From assembly GCA_049889695.1 (NCBI GenBank), contig JBMHCX010000003.1, positions 1-30,427 on the forward strand: 30,427 nucleotides of DNA, in the 5' to 3' direction. The stretch is from WTJH01 sp049889695. GTDB lineage: Bacteria > Bacteroidota > Bacteroidia > Flavobacteriales > Flavobacteriaceae. Both the position numbers and the translations under genes were made by a program. The notes under the pieces were generated by a model. That model saw only the letters and a program-made list of their open reading frames with translations. It was not told where the DNA came from and did not search any database. Positions within the stretch are counted from its first letter, which is position 1. Every line of letters starts with the position of its first letter. Below, piece after piece: positions 16,477 through 24,621 of the stretch.

Positions 16477-17172
16477 TTATTTGACAAGCGCAATTAGCTG
16501 TTGGAGGGCTTCAAGGTTTAAGCCGTATTGGGGGGAGGAGAATTTAGAAGGGACAAGAGGAAGGACCTCTTGTTTTGCTGAAAGGTGGATCCAATTGAAT
16601 TGCTTTTCCTTAAATATGCTGCAATTCTCTGCATTTATTCCCGCTCCGGGGAGAATTTCAAAGTCCTTCCCGGCCCATTTTTTCCAAGCCACTAGTTGAT
16701 CGATTCCTTCTAGTGCTGTCTTTTGTTGTCCGGAGCTGAGCAGTCCGTTGAAACCAATATTTTTTAAGCTGGCTAGTGCCTGATCTGGATTCTGAATTTC
16801 GTCGAAGGCTCTGTGAAAATACAAGACCGTATGATTGAGTGATTTTCTGAAGGGAATAAGTATTTCTGGGGAAAAACGTCCCTTAGCTGCAAGTGCTCCA
16901 GTGACGATACCGGCAACTCCTAAACGCTCGATTTGTCGGCAGGTCTGGAGCATCATCGCGAGGGTTCGAGGAGTATAAATGAAGTCACCACTTCTGGGAC
17001 GTACCAATACATGGATGGGAATCTTACTGAGATGCACCGCTTGCTCGACCATGGCCAAGGAGGGTGTTAGACCGCCACAGTTCAGTTCAATACACAGTTC
17101 GATTCGATCTACAGACAGCCCTTGAACCAGCTCTAAGTCTTCCAGCCGATTGATGCATACTTCAATTTTCAT
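16477..17172 (-). CDS. cutC: CutC family protein (copper homeostasis / TIM-barrel)
   Basis: This 231-residue cytosolic TIM-barrel protein matches CutC throughout. The N-terminus MKIEVCINRLEDLELVQGL is followed by DRIELCIELNCGGLTPSL, the CutC signature. IPIHVLVRPRSGDFIYT, GIVTGALAAKGRF and YFHRAFDEIQNPDQAL are further conserved segments. GFNGLLSSGQQKTALEGI and EILPGAGINAENC complete the barrel. CutC was first linked to copper tolerance in Escherichia coli, but a direct role in copper handling is disputed. The length is slightly short for the family (about 240-250). The gene is divergent from the glycosylasparaginase-like gene, sharing a 65-base spacer. Confidence 0.93.
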   Translation of the reverse strand: MKIEVCINRLEDLELVQGLSVDRIELCIELNCGGLTPSLAMVEQAVHLSKIPIHVLVRPRSGDFIYTPRTLAMMLQTCRQIERLGVAGIVTGALAAKGRFSPEILIPFRKSLNHTVLYFHRAFDEIQNPDQALASLKNIGFNGLLSSGQQKTALEGIDQLVAWKKWAGKDFEILPGAGINAENCSIFKEKQFNWIHLSAKQEVLPLVPSKFSSPQYGLNLEALQQLIALVK

Positions 17173-17197
17173 ATCTTAATCAAAATGATTCCACACT

Positions 17198-17212
17198 CGC
17201 TAAGGTTTAGCG
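17198..17212. promoter_or_regulatory. Perfect inverted repeat in the divergent cutC / glycosylasparaginase spacer
   Basis: CGCTAA-GGT-TTAGCG, two 6-base arms around a 3-base centre, lies near the middle of the 65-base spacer between two divergent genes. It could be an operator serving both; no regulator gene is adjacent. Confidence 0.3.
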
Positions 17213-17237
17213 CAGCGTATTTAATGCAATATAAACA

Positions 17238-18206
17238 ATGAAACGACGATCATTCCTACAAAGAACAGCTCTAGCAAGTGCCTTACCGGTCTTTTACCCT
17301 TCTGCTCCACTTGCGCATAAGTTCCAAAAGCAGCACTTATCGAACAGCCCGATTAGTATTTGTACGTGGAACTTTAGAGCGGCAAACGAGGCTGCAGCAA
17401 AGGCTTTAGCAGCGGGAGAAGATGCGCTGACAGCTGCTATTTTGGGCACTCAAGTAGAAGAAGAAAACCCCAATAACACAACGGTAGGCTACGGAGGAAC
17501 TCCCGATCGGGATGGGCATGTTAGCTTGGATGCTTGTGTGATGGATCACCAAGGGAACTGTGGGGCGGTTTTGGCGGTCGAAAATGTGGTGCATGTATCG
17601 GCTTTGGCTAGGGATGTCATGGAGAAAACCCCTCATGTAATGCTCTCAGGGATTGGGGCAGAAGAGTTTGCAAGAACACAAAATTATCCTAAAACACCTT
17701 TGCTTACCCCGGCGGCAAAAAGCAAGTGGGAGGAGTGGAAAAAAGAAGCACAGTTCCAACCCATCATTAATGTAGAAAACCATGATACGATTGGGGTTTT
17801 ATGTCGAGATCAGCAAGGAAATATTAGTGGGGCCTGTAGCACTAGTGGCTTGGGGTACAAGATGAAAGGACGCATCGGGGATTCCCCAATTATTGGAGCT
17901 GGTTTATTCATCGATAATGAAGTGGGGGGAGCTGTCGCCACGGGAATGGGAGAAGAGGTCGTAAAAACCGTGGGGAGCTTTTTAATTGTGGAGCTCATGC
18001 GACAGGGGATGTCGCCTCAACAAGCTTGTGACGAAGCCATATCTAGAATCATCAAAAAACAACAGGAGACGCCCAATTTCCAGGTCGCCTACATAGCTCT
18101 CGACAAAGCGGGAAATATCGGTGCACGCTCCATTCACAAGGGCTTTTCGTTTATGCATCACCAGGATAATGTCCATCAAAATATCGTTGTGGATCCCTAC
18201 CGATAG
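17238..18206 (+). CDS. N4-(beta-N-acetylglucosaminyl)-L-asparaginase-like Ntn hydrolase, Tat-exported
   Basis: This 322-residue enzyme belongs to the glycosylasparaginase / isoaspartyl peptidase family of N-terminal nucleophile hydrolases. These are made as a precursor and cut themselves before a catalytic Thr. That residue is Thr184 in NHDTIGVL. The alpha part shows ICTWNFRAANEAA, TTVGYGGTPDRDGHVSLDA and EKTPHVMLSGIGAEEFA. The beta part shows GACSTSGLGYKMKGR, GDSPIIGAGLFIDNEVG and the Gly-rich ATGMGEEVV. The N-terminus MKRRSFLQRTALA carries a twin-arginine motif, so it is exported folded. The likely reaction is release of aspartate from N-acetylglucosaminyl-asparagine of degraded glycoproteins; the TWN and DNEVG segments favour this over plain asparaginase. 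It is divergent from cutC. The DUF1643 gene follows 61 bases later. Confidence 0.92.
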   Translation: MKRRSFLQRTALASALPVFYPSAPLAHKFQKQHLSNSPISICTWNFRAANEAAAKALAAGEDALTAAILGTQVEEENPNNTTVGYGGTPDRDGHVSLDACVMDHQGNCGAVLAVENVVHVSALARDVMEKTPHVMLSGIGAEEFARTQNYPKTPLLTPAAKSKWEEWKKEAQFQPIINVENHDTIGVLCRDQQGNISGACSTSGLGYKMKGRIGDSPIIGAGLFIDNEVGGAVATGMGEEVVKTVGSFLIVELMRQGMSPQQACDEAISRIIKKQQETPNFQVAYIALDKAGNIGARSIHKGFSFMHHQDNVHQNIVVDPYR

Positions 18207-18267
18207 GGCAAGGAATCGGATGGTCTGTGGATCAGGATAAAATCAACAGAAAAACGAATATTCAGTT

Positions 18268-18795
18268 ATGCGATCTGATCTTTTTTGTGTCCCCGACAAC
18301 GATCCCCAAAAAAGGTACTTATTGGGGCAGTCAGGAGATAAGCTACTATTGGCCATTGCCCTAAACCCCAGTACTGCAAACAGTAGTCGTTTGGATCCAA
18401 GCTCGAAAAATATTCAAGCAATCGCTCGGCAGCAAGGGTGCAACGGATGGGTGTTAGCCAACCTATGTCCGCTTAGGTCTACCAACCCAAAAAAGCTACC
18501 TAGAAAACTTTCCTTTCAGCTTATGCAAGAAAACCTGGCGCATATTTCAGCCCTACTGACTTCAACTAAAACCATTAAAGTTTTGCTTTGTTGGGGAAAT
18601 GGCATCGAAAGTCGCGATTACCTTCAGGCAGCTGCAAAAGCAATTTGTGAGCGGATTACTGAGCACCAGCATCACTTTTATTGTCTGGGGTATACCAGTC
18701 GTCATCATCCCTTCCATCCCTCTCCACAGGTTCTTAATAAGGTTTTTGGGGGTGTCCAAAACACTGCCTTGAAGGAATTTAAATTTCAGGAATAA
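18268..18795 (+). CDS. DUF1643 domain-containing protein
   Basis: This 175-residue protein has the marks of the DUF1643 family: an N-terminal RYLLGQSGDKLLLAIALNPS, then SSRLDPSSKNIQAIARQQG, WVLANLCPLRSTNPKKLP and a C-terminal YCLGYTSRHHPFHPS. Members are soluble, about 160-180 residues, and of unknown function. There is no signal peptide or membrane segment. The ATG at 18268 is the first in frame and gives the usual family N-terminus. It lies 61 bases after the glycosylasparaginase-like gene on the same strand and may share its transcript, although no functional link is apparent. Confidence 0.85.
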   Translation: MRSDLFCVPDNDPQKRYLLGQSGDKLLLAIALNPSTANSSRLDPSSKNIQAIARQQGCNGWVLANLCPLRSTNPKKLPRKLSFQLMQENLAHISALLTSTKTIKVLLCWGNGIESRDYLQAAAKAICERITEHQHHFYCLGYTSRHHPFHPSPQVLNKVFGGVQNTALKEFKFQE

Positions 18796-18796
18796 A

Positions 18797-18816
18797 ACAG
18801 CTTCTTTTAGGGCTGT
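18797..18816 (+). terminator. Weak hairpin after the DUF1643 gene
   Basis: ACAGC at 18797-18801 pairs with GCTGT at 18812-18816 just behind the stop codon, between convergent genes; GTTT follows. The stem has only 5 base pairs, so the terminator call is weak. Confidence 0.25.
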
Positions 18817-18908
18817 GTTTCCCGCCAAGCCTTTAGTGACCCATTGCAGATAACTTCTAGAAAATATTCCTTCCTAGGAGCAAATACAAGGGTGCTTTTT
18901 AGCGGGAC

Positions 18909-19883
18909 CTATTGTTGCAGAAATTCCTGACTTTCCATGCTGAGATGAATCTCGTCTTGCTGGCGCATCATTTGAGCAATCGTCATCGCCGCCGTACGAA
19001 TTATTTGGTGCATATTTTCGATATCCATTCGCTCGGCTTCATCCCCTGCTTTGTGGTAATAATCGAAGTTTTTAAAGTCAAACGAAGACAATGTAAATGC
19101 TGGGGTATTCAAGGTCTGATAGAAAGCATAATTATCGGATCGTTTAAATAGGCTGTATTGCTTTGCTTCCGGTAAATATTGAACAAAATTAGGCGAAATA
19201 TTGTTCATGACTTTTGGCATATTTGAATAGTTATAGCCGGTCATATACACCTGATTTTCGCCAGTGGTTAAGGTTTTACCGATCATTTCAAAATTAACCA
19301 TATACGCGGGCTTGATATTTTCATCTTTAAAGCGTTGGGCCAGATGATAGGCTCCTTGAAGTCCTTTCTCCTCATCGGCAAAAAGCGCTAGAATGATATT
19401 GTATTCCCAATTTTCTTGGGCCAAATATTTTCCAATTTGCATTACGGCAGTCGAGCCAGAGGCATTGTCATTGGCACCGTTGAATATCGAATCGCTTTCC
19501 TCTCCTTGAATGCCTACGTGGTCCAAGTGTGCACCGATTAAAATTGTTTTTTTAGCGGGGTCATAGCTGCCAATTTGGCCAACTACATTATAGGATTTTA
19601 CTCCTTTTGTACTAAAAGAATCTTGGTAGTCGGGATAAAAAGGCGATATGTTATTGGATTGAAAATAGGAACGCACAAATTCTGCAGCTTTAAAATAGCC
19701 CTTACTATCGGAGTCCCGACCCTTCATACTATCAGCCGCTAGGGTAAACAGGATTCTTTTGGTTTCAGCGACATCGATGAGGCCTTTCGTTTTTTGTGGT
19801 TTGGCTTTTTCAACCGTTTGTTTTTTGGTTTGTTGACATCCTAAAATCGATATCAATACAAGCAGGAGGGTGATTTTTTTCAT
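18909..19883 (-). CDS. M28 family zinc aminopeptidase-like lipoprotein
   Basis: This 324-residue lipoprotein has a signal ending SILGC, with Cys16 as the lipidated residue. The peptidase domain shows the M28 set: His119 in GAHLDHVG, bridging Asp139 in NGANDNASGS, general-base and metal-ligand Glu171/Glu172 in FADEEKGLQGA, Glu199 in NFEMIGK and His277 in DYYHKAGDE. Glu199 stands where many members have Asp; both occur in the family. The role is release of N-terminal amino acids from peptides in the periplasm or at the outer membrane. I chose ATG 19883. An in-frame TTG at 19916 would put 11 residues in front of a perfect lipoprotein signal, which is unlikely. Confidence 0.92.
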   Translation of the reverse strand: MKKITLLLVLISILGCQQTKKQTVEKAKPQKTKGLIDVAETKRILFTLAADSMKGRDSDSKGYFKAAEFVRSYFQSNNISPFYPDYQDSFSTKGVKSYNVVGQIGSYDPAKKTILIGAHLDHVGIQGEESDSIFNGANDNASGSTAVMQIGKYLAQENWEYNIILALFADEEKGLQGAYHLAQRFKDENIKPAYMVNFEMIGKTLTTGENQVYMTGYNYSNMPKVMNNISPNFVQYLPEAKQYSLFKRSDNYAFYQTLNTPAFTLSSFDFKNFDYYHKAGDEAERMDIENMHQIIRTAAMTIAQMMRQQDEIHLSMESQEFLQQ

Positions 19884-19992
19884 TGATTTAATTTGATGGA
19901 ATTCCAAGGTAAACAAAACTTAAGACCTAATCATTTTCTGGGCTTTAGAAAACTTCTTGGTCGACCAGAGTAGAGCTCTAAAAGCATCATGT

Positions 19993-20457
19993 TTACAGTT
20001 GATGAGCAGCTGTTAGGTCTGCCATATCCCGATCGGCCTTTCTTATGGCCACTCTACAGTAGTTTTTTCCAGAAGTCGACTGGGATTCTAACACCAATAG
20101 TTGTCCGCCGACTTTCTTCATCAAGGTTCTGTCATAATTCATCAGTCGAAAACAAGCATGGGCATCGCCTGAATTTCTCAGGGGGCATTTAATATGAATT
20201 TCACCGTAGGCAGTATCTTCAGTAATTGCTGTGATCTTAAATTTTTCAGGATAGTCCGGAGGCATCATTTTCTGCCAGCGATTAGCGAGGGCTTTGACAG
20301 TGGTTTGATTTTTATGGCCATTAATCGTCACATTTAAGCGAGCCAACAGTGTGGTCAACGACTGCGTGAGGGAATTAAAATTTTCACGAATAGCCAAGTA
20401 GGAAAGCCCCTTTAATATGAGCTTGAATGTTTTCAGCGAGTTGAGTAGTTTGATCAT
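19993..20457 (-). CDS. Unrecognised soluble protein with conserved-looking Cys-rich C-terminal half
   Basis: I do not firmly recognise this 154-residue protein. It has no signal peptide; the N-terminal 45 residues are basic and helical (MIKLLNSLKTFKLILKGL). From about residue 70 it looks like a compact alpha/beta domain: EKFKITAITEDTAYGEIHIK, CPLRNSGDAHACFRLMNYDR and GGQLLVLESQSTSGKNYCRV. Cys91, Cys101 and Cys132, with nearby His and Arg, could bind a metal or serve catalysis. A distant resemblance to the amino-thiazoline-carboxylate hydrolase-type fold is possible but unproven. The dense charged and Cys motifs and the good start codon argue for a real gene. It lies between the esterase gene, 107 bases upstream, and the M28 gene, 109 bases downstream, all on the minus strand. 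Confidence 0.7.
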   Translation of the reverse strand: MIKLLNSLKTFKLILKGLSYLAIRENFNSLTQSLTTLLARLNVTINGHKNQTTVKALANRWQKMMPPDYPEKFKITAITEDTAYGEIHIKCPLRNSGDAHACFRLMNYDRTLMKKVGGQLLVLESQSTSGKNYCRVAIRKADRDMADLTAAHQL

Positions 20458-20564
20458 CGGTTGAAGTTAATAAATGAGAAGAGAACATCTAATTAAAGGA
20501 TACCTCCGAAATGAAAGGATGTCGTATATCGGTTTTGTTATGCCTGTGGGACGCAATGCTTCGG

Positions 20565-21452
20565 TCAGAACTTTTCCCCGATAAATAAGAGTATATCATC
20601 TACTTTATCTCTCCAATAGTCCGTAGTATGCCCCCCATCGTAGACTCTAAATTCTATTTTTGCCTTTTTCTTTTGGAGAATTTGAGCGACTTCTATATTT
20701 CCATCAAGCAAGTAATCGTCGTCACCACATTCAATTAAAATCGGAGGTAGCCGATCAACTTCAAGTGGAATTAAGTCGCTAACCATTTTTTGAATGGAAT
20801 TTTTCCGGAAGTTTTCAAAGCTTCCCGTTGTTGTTTTCTTCCCCCAGATTTTAGAAAAGGTATCATCCAGCAGTTGCTTGTCAAAGGGTTTGGAATATAT
20901 ACGTGGAATATCGATAAAACCAGCGCTAGAAGTATATACTGCCTTGAATAATTGGGGTTGTTTTAAGCATAAATACAAGGCACCATATCCTCCCATCGAT
21001 TGTCCTGCAATCGCCCGAGAAGGACTCGAATCTGCCGGCTGTACTTTGGTTGTTACTCTGAACTGTTCCTCGATCTGAGGGATAAACTCTTGAAAGAAAA
21101 AGTCTTCGTATCGTATTTTTCCATCAAAAGAATTTTGATAAAAGGAGTCTACTAATCCATCAGGCATAACGATAATCATCTCTGGGACAGTCTTTTCTTG
21201 AAAGATCTTGTCGGCAATACTCTGTAGATTTCCCCATTGCACCCAACCTAAATAGTCGTCCCATGCACCGTGCAAGAGATATACGATAGGGTAGTGTTTT
21301 TCGGAGGTGTCATAGCTTGGAGGGAGGTAGATGGAGTAGTTTATTTCGCGATTTAATATTTTACTCGAAACAGTTTCGGTACTATATACCTTTCCTTGTT
21401 GTGCCACGGCAAAGGAGGTCAGCAGAAAAAAGAGTGGCAGGAGTCTAGTCAT
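20565..21452 (-). CDS. Secreted alpha/beta-hydrolase esterase (esterase D / CE1-like, PF00756 type)
   Basis: This 295-residue protein has a signal peptide (about 1-18, ending AVAQ) and a single esterase domain. The oxyanion region is YPIVYLLHGAWDDYLGW, the nucleophile is Ser152 in AGQSMGGYGALY, the acid is probably Asp246 in ECGDDDYLLDGN and the base is His275 in DGGHTTDYW. Family members cleave acyl esters such as acetyl or feruloyl groups on glycans, S-formylglutathione or mycolyl esters; export argues for an extracellular or periplasmic ester. It follows the BCCT transporter gene by 172 bases on the same strand. It could therefore belong to the SusCD-BCCT system, for instance by freeing a transported alcohol such as choline from an ester, but this is inference. 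Confidence 0.88.
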   Translation of the reverse strand: MTRLLPLFFLLTSFAVAQQGKVYSTETVSSKILNREINYSIYLPPSYDTSEKHYPIVYLLHGAWDDYLGWVQWGNLQSIADKIFQEKTVPEMIIVMPDGLVDSFYQNSFDGKIRYEDFFFQEFIPQIEEQFRVTTKVQPADSSPSRAIAGQSMGGYGALYLCLKQPQLFKAVYTSSAGFIDIPRIYSKPFDKQLLDDTFSKIWGKKTTTGSFENFRKNSIQKMVSDLIPLEVDRLPPILIECGDDDYLLDGNIEVAQILQKKKAKIEFRVYDGGHTTDYWRDKVDDILLFIGEKF

Positions 21453-21557
21453 ATCTATGGTTTAAACAATTCAATGTAAAACATAAATAGATAAACATGA
21501 AATTCTTACGTCCAAGCTCAGCCTTAGAATCGCCAGAAGCAGCGGGAAAATACTTGT

Positions 21558-21585
21558 TACATACTAAAAAATCAGGAGGTATGTA
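21558..21585. repeat. Inverted repeat between BCCT and esterase genes
   Basis: TACATAC (21558-21564) and GTATGTA (21579-21585) are perfect reverse complements around a 14-base loop that contains an A6 run. It lies in the 172-base spacer and might be an operator or a transcript-processing hairpin. On the minus strand a T6 tract falls inside the loop rather than after the stem, so it is not a standard terminator. Confidence 0.3.
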
Positions 21586-21624
21586 GGGGTGTAAAGCGGC
21601 AATAATGCAGTAGTCCCTCAGTTT

Positions 21625-23142
21625 TTAGCTGTCTACATTAGCTGATTTATTCTTCTTTGAAAGATCTCTGTTAAAAGATTTCAGCAGCGAAAAACAAATG
21701 ACAAAAAGCAAAAGCAAGAACAATATACCAGAGCTGACAGAGGCGGTTTGCATGGCTGTTAATCCGCCACCAATTAGAAGTGCTGCTCCGACCGCACCTT
21801 CCATAAACGCCCACATGATTCTCTGTCCTACGGGGGCATCTAATTTTCCACCCGCAGTGATGCTGTCGATGACCAAAGAGCCGCTATCCGACGAGGTAAC
21901 AAAAAAGACTGAGACCATAAAGATACCTATCAGACTAGTAATGGAAGCCAATGGGAACTGTTCAAGGAAGACAAAAAGAGAGGTAGAGCTGTCTACTAGG
22001 ACAACATCCGACAGTATTCCAGGTGTTTGAAGTTCCATGGAAAGTGCAGAGCCTCCAAAAACGGATATCCAGAGGAATGTCATCAGGGTAGGGACGAGCA
22101 AAACGCCTAAAACAAATTCGCGGATGGTTCTTCCTTTTGATACACGGGCAATAAATGTCCCTACAAAAGGAGCCCACGCAATCCACCAGGCCCAGTAGAA
22201 GATTGTCCAGTTATTTTGCCATGTTTTATCGACAAATGAAGAGGCAAAAGTGCCTAAGTCAAAGAATCGATCGAAGTATTTTCCAGTGCTTTGGATAAAT
22301 ATATTCATCATATCTATCGGGCCGGAGAGGAGCATGACAAGGATCAAGAAAATCACTGCAATGATCATATTGAGTCGACTCAAGAACTTCACCCCTTTTT
22401 TTAAGCCTGTTACAACAGAAACAGTGGCAATACAGGTAATGACTAATATGATGAGCAGTTGTGTATTTTGCCCAGCGTCGATCCCAAAAATATAATTGAG
22501 TCCTGTAGCGATTTGGCGGGCACCAAACCCTAGCGAAGTAGCCAAGCCAAATAATGTAGCGATGACTGCAATGATATCGATATAATCGCCAGTTTTCCCG
22601 AATATTTTCCTGCCGATTACCGGGAAAAAAATGGAGCGAAGGGAAAAAGGAAGTTTTTTGCTGAAGGCAAAATAAGCCAGTCCTAAGCCGACCACGCAAT
22701 AGATTGCCCAAGCATGTAATCCATAGTGAAGAAAGGTCAGGTTTAAGGCCTGTATTGCTCGGTCGTGGGCTAAAGTTTGCGGAATGGGAGGGTTAGCAAA
22801 ATGTGTAATGGGCTCTGATACACTAAAGTAGAGTAGGCCAATTCCCATTCCCGCTGAAAAAAGCATGGAAAACCAGGAAAAAACAGAGAATTCTGGAGTG
22901 GCTGTTTCCCCACCCAGACGTTGTTTCCCATGTTGGCTAAAGGCTACATAAAGACAAAATGCTAAAAAGAAATTGACCCCAATAATAAATAGCCAGCCCG
23001 TCTGGGAGGTAATCAGGCGAGAAGTCTCTGAAAAGAACTGACGCACGGCATCGCCCCCAAAAATCGATAAAAAAACAAACCCTAGGATAAATATCAGGGA
23101 AGGATAAAAGACCCTAGGGTATACATCAAAGTATTTTTTCAT
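21625..23142 (-). CDS. BCCT family transporter (choline/betaine/carnitine/DMSP type)
   Basis: This 505-residue inner-membrane carrier has about 12 membrane helices. Family marks are AGMGIGLLYFSVSEP (residues 97-111), with the GMGIG loop of the sodium- or proton-coupled members, and the TM8 signature WTIFYWAWWIAWAPFVGTFI (312-331) followed by RVSKGRTIREF. Against BetP from memory, the substrate cage residues appear as Tyr140 (Trp in BetP), Trp145, Tyr148 and Trp320. Binding of a trimethylammonium or dimethylsulfonium headgroup is therefore expected. The C-terminal tail is short, without the long osmosensing extension of BetP, which suggests nutrient uptake rather than osmotic regulation. The ATG lies 3 bases after the SusD stop codon, so it is the third gene of a tight SusC-SusD-BCCT operon. 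The exact substrate cannot be read from sequence. Confidence 0.95.
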   Translation of the reverse strand: MKKYFDVYPRVFYPSLIFILGFVFLSIFGGDAVRQFFSETSRLITSQTGWLFIIGVNFFLAFCLYVAFSQHGKQRLGGETATPEFSVFSWFSMLFSAGMGIGLLYFSVSEPITHFANPPIPQTLAHDRAIQALNLTFLHYGLHAWAIYCVVGLGLAYFAFSKKLPFSLRSIFFPVIGRKIFGKTGDYIDIIAVIATLFGLATSLGFGARQIATGLNYIFGIDAGQNTQLLIILVITCIATVSVVTGLKKGVKFLSRLNMIIAVIFLILVMLLSGPIDMMNIFIQSTGKYFDRFFDLGTFASSFVDKTWQNNWTIFYWAWWIAWAPFVGTFIARVSKGRTIREFVLGVLLVPTLMTFLWISVFGGSALSMELQTPGILSDVVLVDSSTSLFVFLEQFPLASITSLIGIFMVSVFFVTSSDSGSLVIDSITAGGKLDAPVGQRIMWAFMEGAVGAALLIGGGLTAMQTASVSSGILFLLLLFVICFSLLKSFNRDLSKKNKSANVDS

Positions 23143-23145
23143 GAA

Positions 23146-24618
23146 TTAATCGCTGAGGATCCACATTCGACCATTGATCCCGTCGTATTGGTTTCTGGCA
23201 TTGCTGTAATTTACATTGTTCAAGCTTTGTTCTTGGAAGGGATAAAGGAATCGCATGGGGAGTTCTCGATTATTAAAGTTGGTGCCAAAAGGTTCTCTTA
23301 AGAAAGGAATACTGTCGAAACCGCCAGCATCTAGATACATTCTTCGGACTTCAAAATAGGGATCCATCGCTGTAAAAAATAGCGCCATCCATTTTTGTTC
23401 CCAAATGTCCATTTTTTCGGTGTAGGCCACTCCTGAGTTGTTGTAGAAATCTTCAAAATCGGTGTAGCCGAACGGATCATAGTCGACCTGATAGTAGTCG
23501 TGGGAGGCTTGAATACCGTTCTTGTAGTGTGTTTCTACATTGTTAGTGATCCAGCCGTTGTGGGCTGCTTCAGCCAAGAGAAGTTCTTGTTCTGCATAGG
23601 TCATTAATAGCCCTTGCGCATAATTAATGCCCATTTCGGCGGCAGTGGCATCTCCTATAAAATCATAATAGGCAACGCCTAATAGCGAACCTTCTGAGAC
23701 AACTCCATTGGTAATACCCGAAAATGTAGGATTGTCATAATCTCTATTTCCGTTGGCATCGGCATTGGGTCGCGCATAGCGGCTCAGTCGTGGGTCGTTA
23801 TATTGGTTAAAAGCGTTCAAGGCAGACCCAGAAAAGGCAACAGCGATGAAATCTCCTGACTTTAGCGGGAGTGTAGGAAACTCATTTGGGAAAGATCGCA
23901 AAAAGGTAAGGGCCGCCTGATCGTCGTTAGAAGAGAAAAGGGCTTCATTTTGGACAATGTCTCTAAACTCGGCCGCTACATTTTCTTTGGCGGATTTGTA
24001 CATGAGTAATCGCAAACGCAACGCATTCGAAAATTTAATCCATTTTTGGGCATCTCCGTTGTACAATACGTCTCCACTGATGGAACCACCGTTGGCAAGC
24101 ATGTCTGCAGCCGATTCCAAATCGGACAACAAGGCCGCATAAATCGACTCTTGACTGTCGTATGTTGGCGTTAAATTCGGTTCGGCAGCCAATCCTCCTT
24201 TAATCGCTTCCGTGTAGGGAATATCTCCGTAGGCGTTGGTTAGTTGGCTATAAATCCAAGATTTTAAAACCATCAGTGCCCCTTGCATAGCAGGGTTGTT
24301 TGCTTCACTGGCCAATGCGAGTGCCGCTTCAACGTCTGTAAGACTTTCGTATAGTCCCTCCCACAAAGTAGGGAAGGCGTTCCATTTGTAATTGTCTACT
24401 TCCAATCGGAGGGCCTTTCCTGTTAACTGAGCCACATTATTGGAGATTAAAAAAGCTTCGTTGGATGTCGTCTGTACACTATTTCGAATGGCATTGGTCA
24501 TCAAAACATCCGCTCCAACGCTAGTGGGTTCATTCGGATTTTGATTGAGTTCCTCAAAGTCGGAACATGAAACAGTACAAATAAATAGTGTGAGTAGTGA
24601 AAAAATAAATCGTTTCAT
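23146..24618 (-). CDS. SusD/RagB-like outer-membrane lipoprotein (SusD-like_2 type)
   Basis: This 490-residue surface lipoprotein forms the lid of a SusCD uptake complex. The signal peptide ends TVSC (Cys18), followed by SDFEELNQNPNEPTSV, the standard opening of the SusD-like_2 branch. Further family segments are LWEGLYESLTDVEAAL, LKSWIYSQLTNAYGDIPY, AQKWIKFSNALRLRLLMY, YAEQELLLAEAA and QKWMALFFTAMDPYFEVRR, and the protein ends in a WILSD tail. This branch often pairs with receptors for non-starch ligands, including peptides. It starts 3 bases after the SusC stop, and the BCCT gene follows after 3 bases. Ligand identity is unknown; linkage to BCCT points to a quaternary amine, sulfonium compound or a larger molecule carrying one. 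Confidence 0.94.
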   Translation of the reverse strand: MKRFIFSLLTLFICTVSCSDFEELNQNPNEPTSVGADVLMTNAIRNSVQTTSNEAFLISNNVAQLTGKALRLEVDNYKWNAFPTLWEGLYESLTDVEAALALASEANNPAMQGALMVLKSWIYSQLTNAYGDIPYTEAIKGGLAAEPNLTPTYDSQESIYAALLSDLESAADMLANGGSISGDVLYNGDAQKWIKFSNALRLRLLMYKSAKENVAAEFRDIVQNEALFSSNDDQAALTFLRSFPNEFPTLPLKSGDFIAVAFSGSALNAFNQYNDPRLSRYARPNADANGNRDYDNPTFSGITNGVVSEGSLLGVAYYDFIGDATAAEMGINYAQGLLMTYAEQELLLAEAAHNGWITNNVETHYKNGIQASHDYYQVDYDPFGYTDFEDFYNNSGVAYTEKMDIWEQKWMALFFTAMDPYFEVRRMYLDAGGFDSIPFLREPFGTNFNNRELPMRFLYPFQEQSLNNVNYSNARNQYDGINGRMWILSD

Positions 24619-24621
24619 AAT

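Noticed and set aside
19884..19916. TTG start extending the M28 lipoprotein by 11 residues.
   Set aside because: It would place polar residues ahead of a normal MKK-type lipoprotein signal; the ATG at 19883 fits much better.
19956..19970. TGGTCGACCA palindrome upstream of the M28 gene.
   Set aside because: A perfect 10-base palindrome (19958-19967) but with no loop, no second copy and no adjacent regulator; it may be chance.
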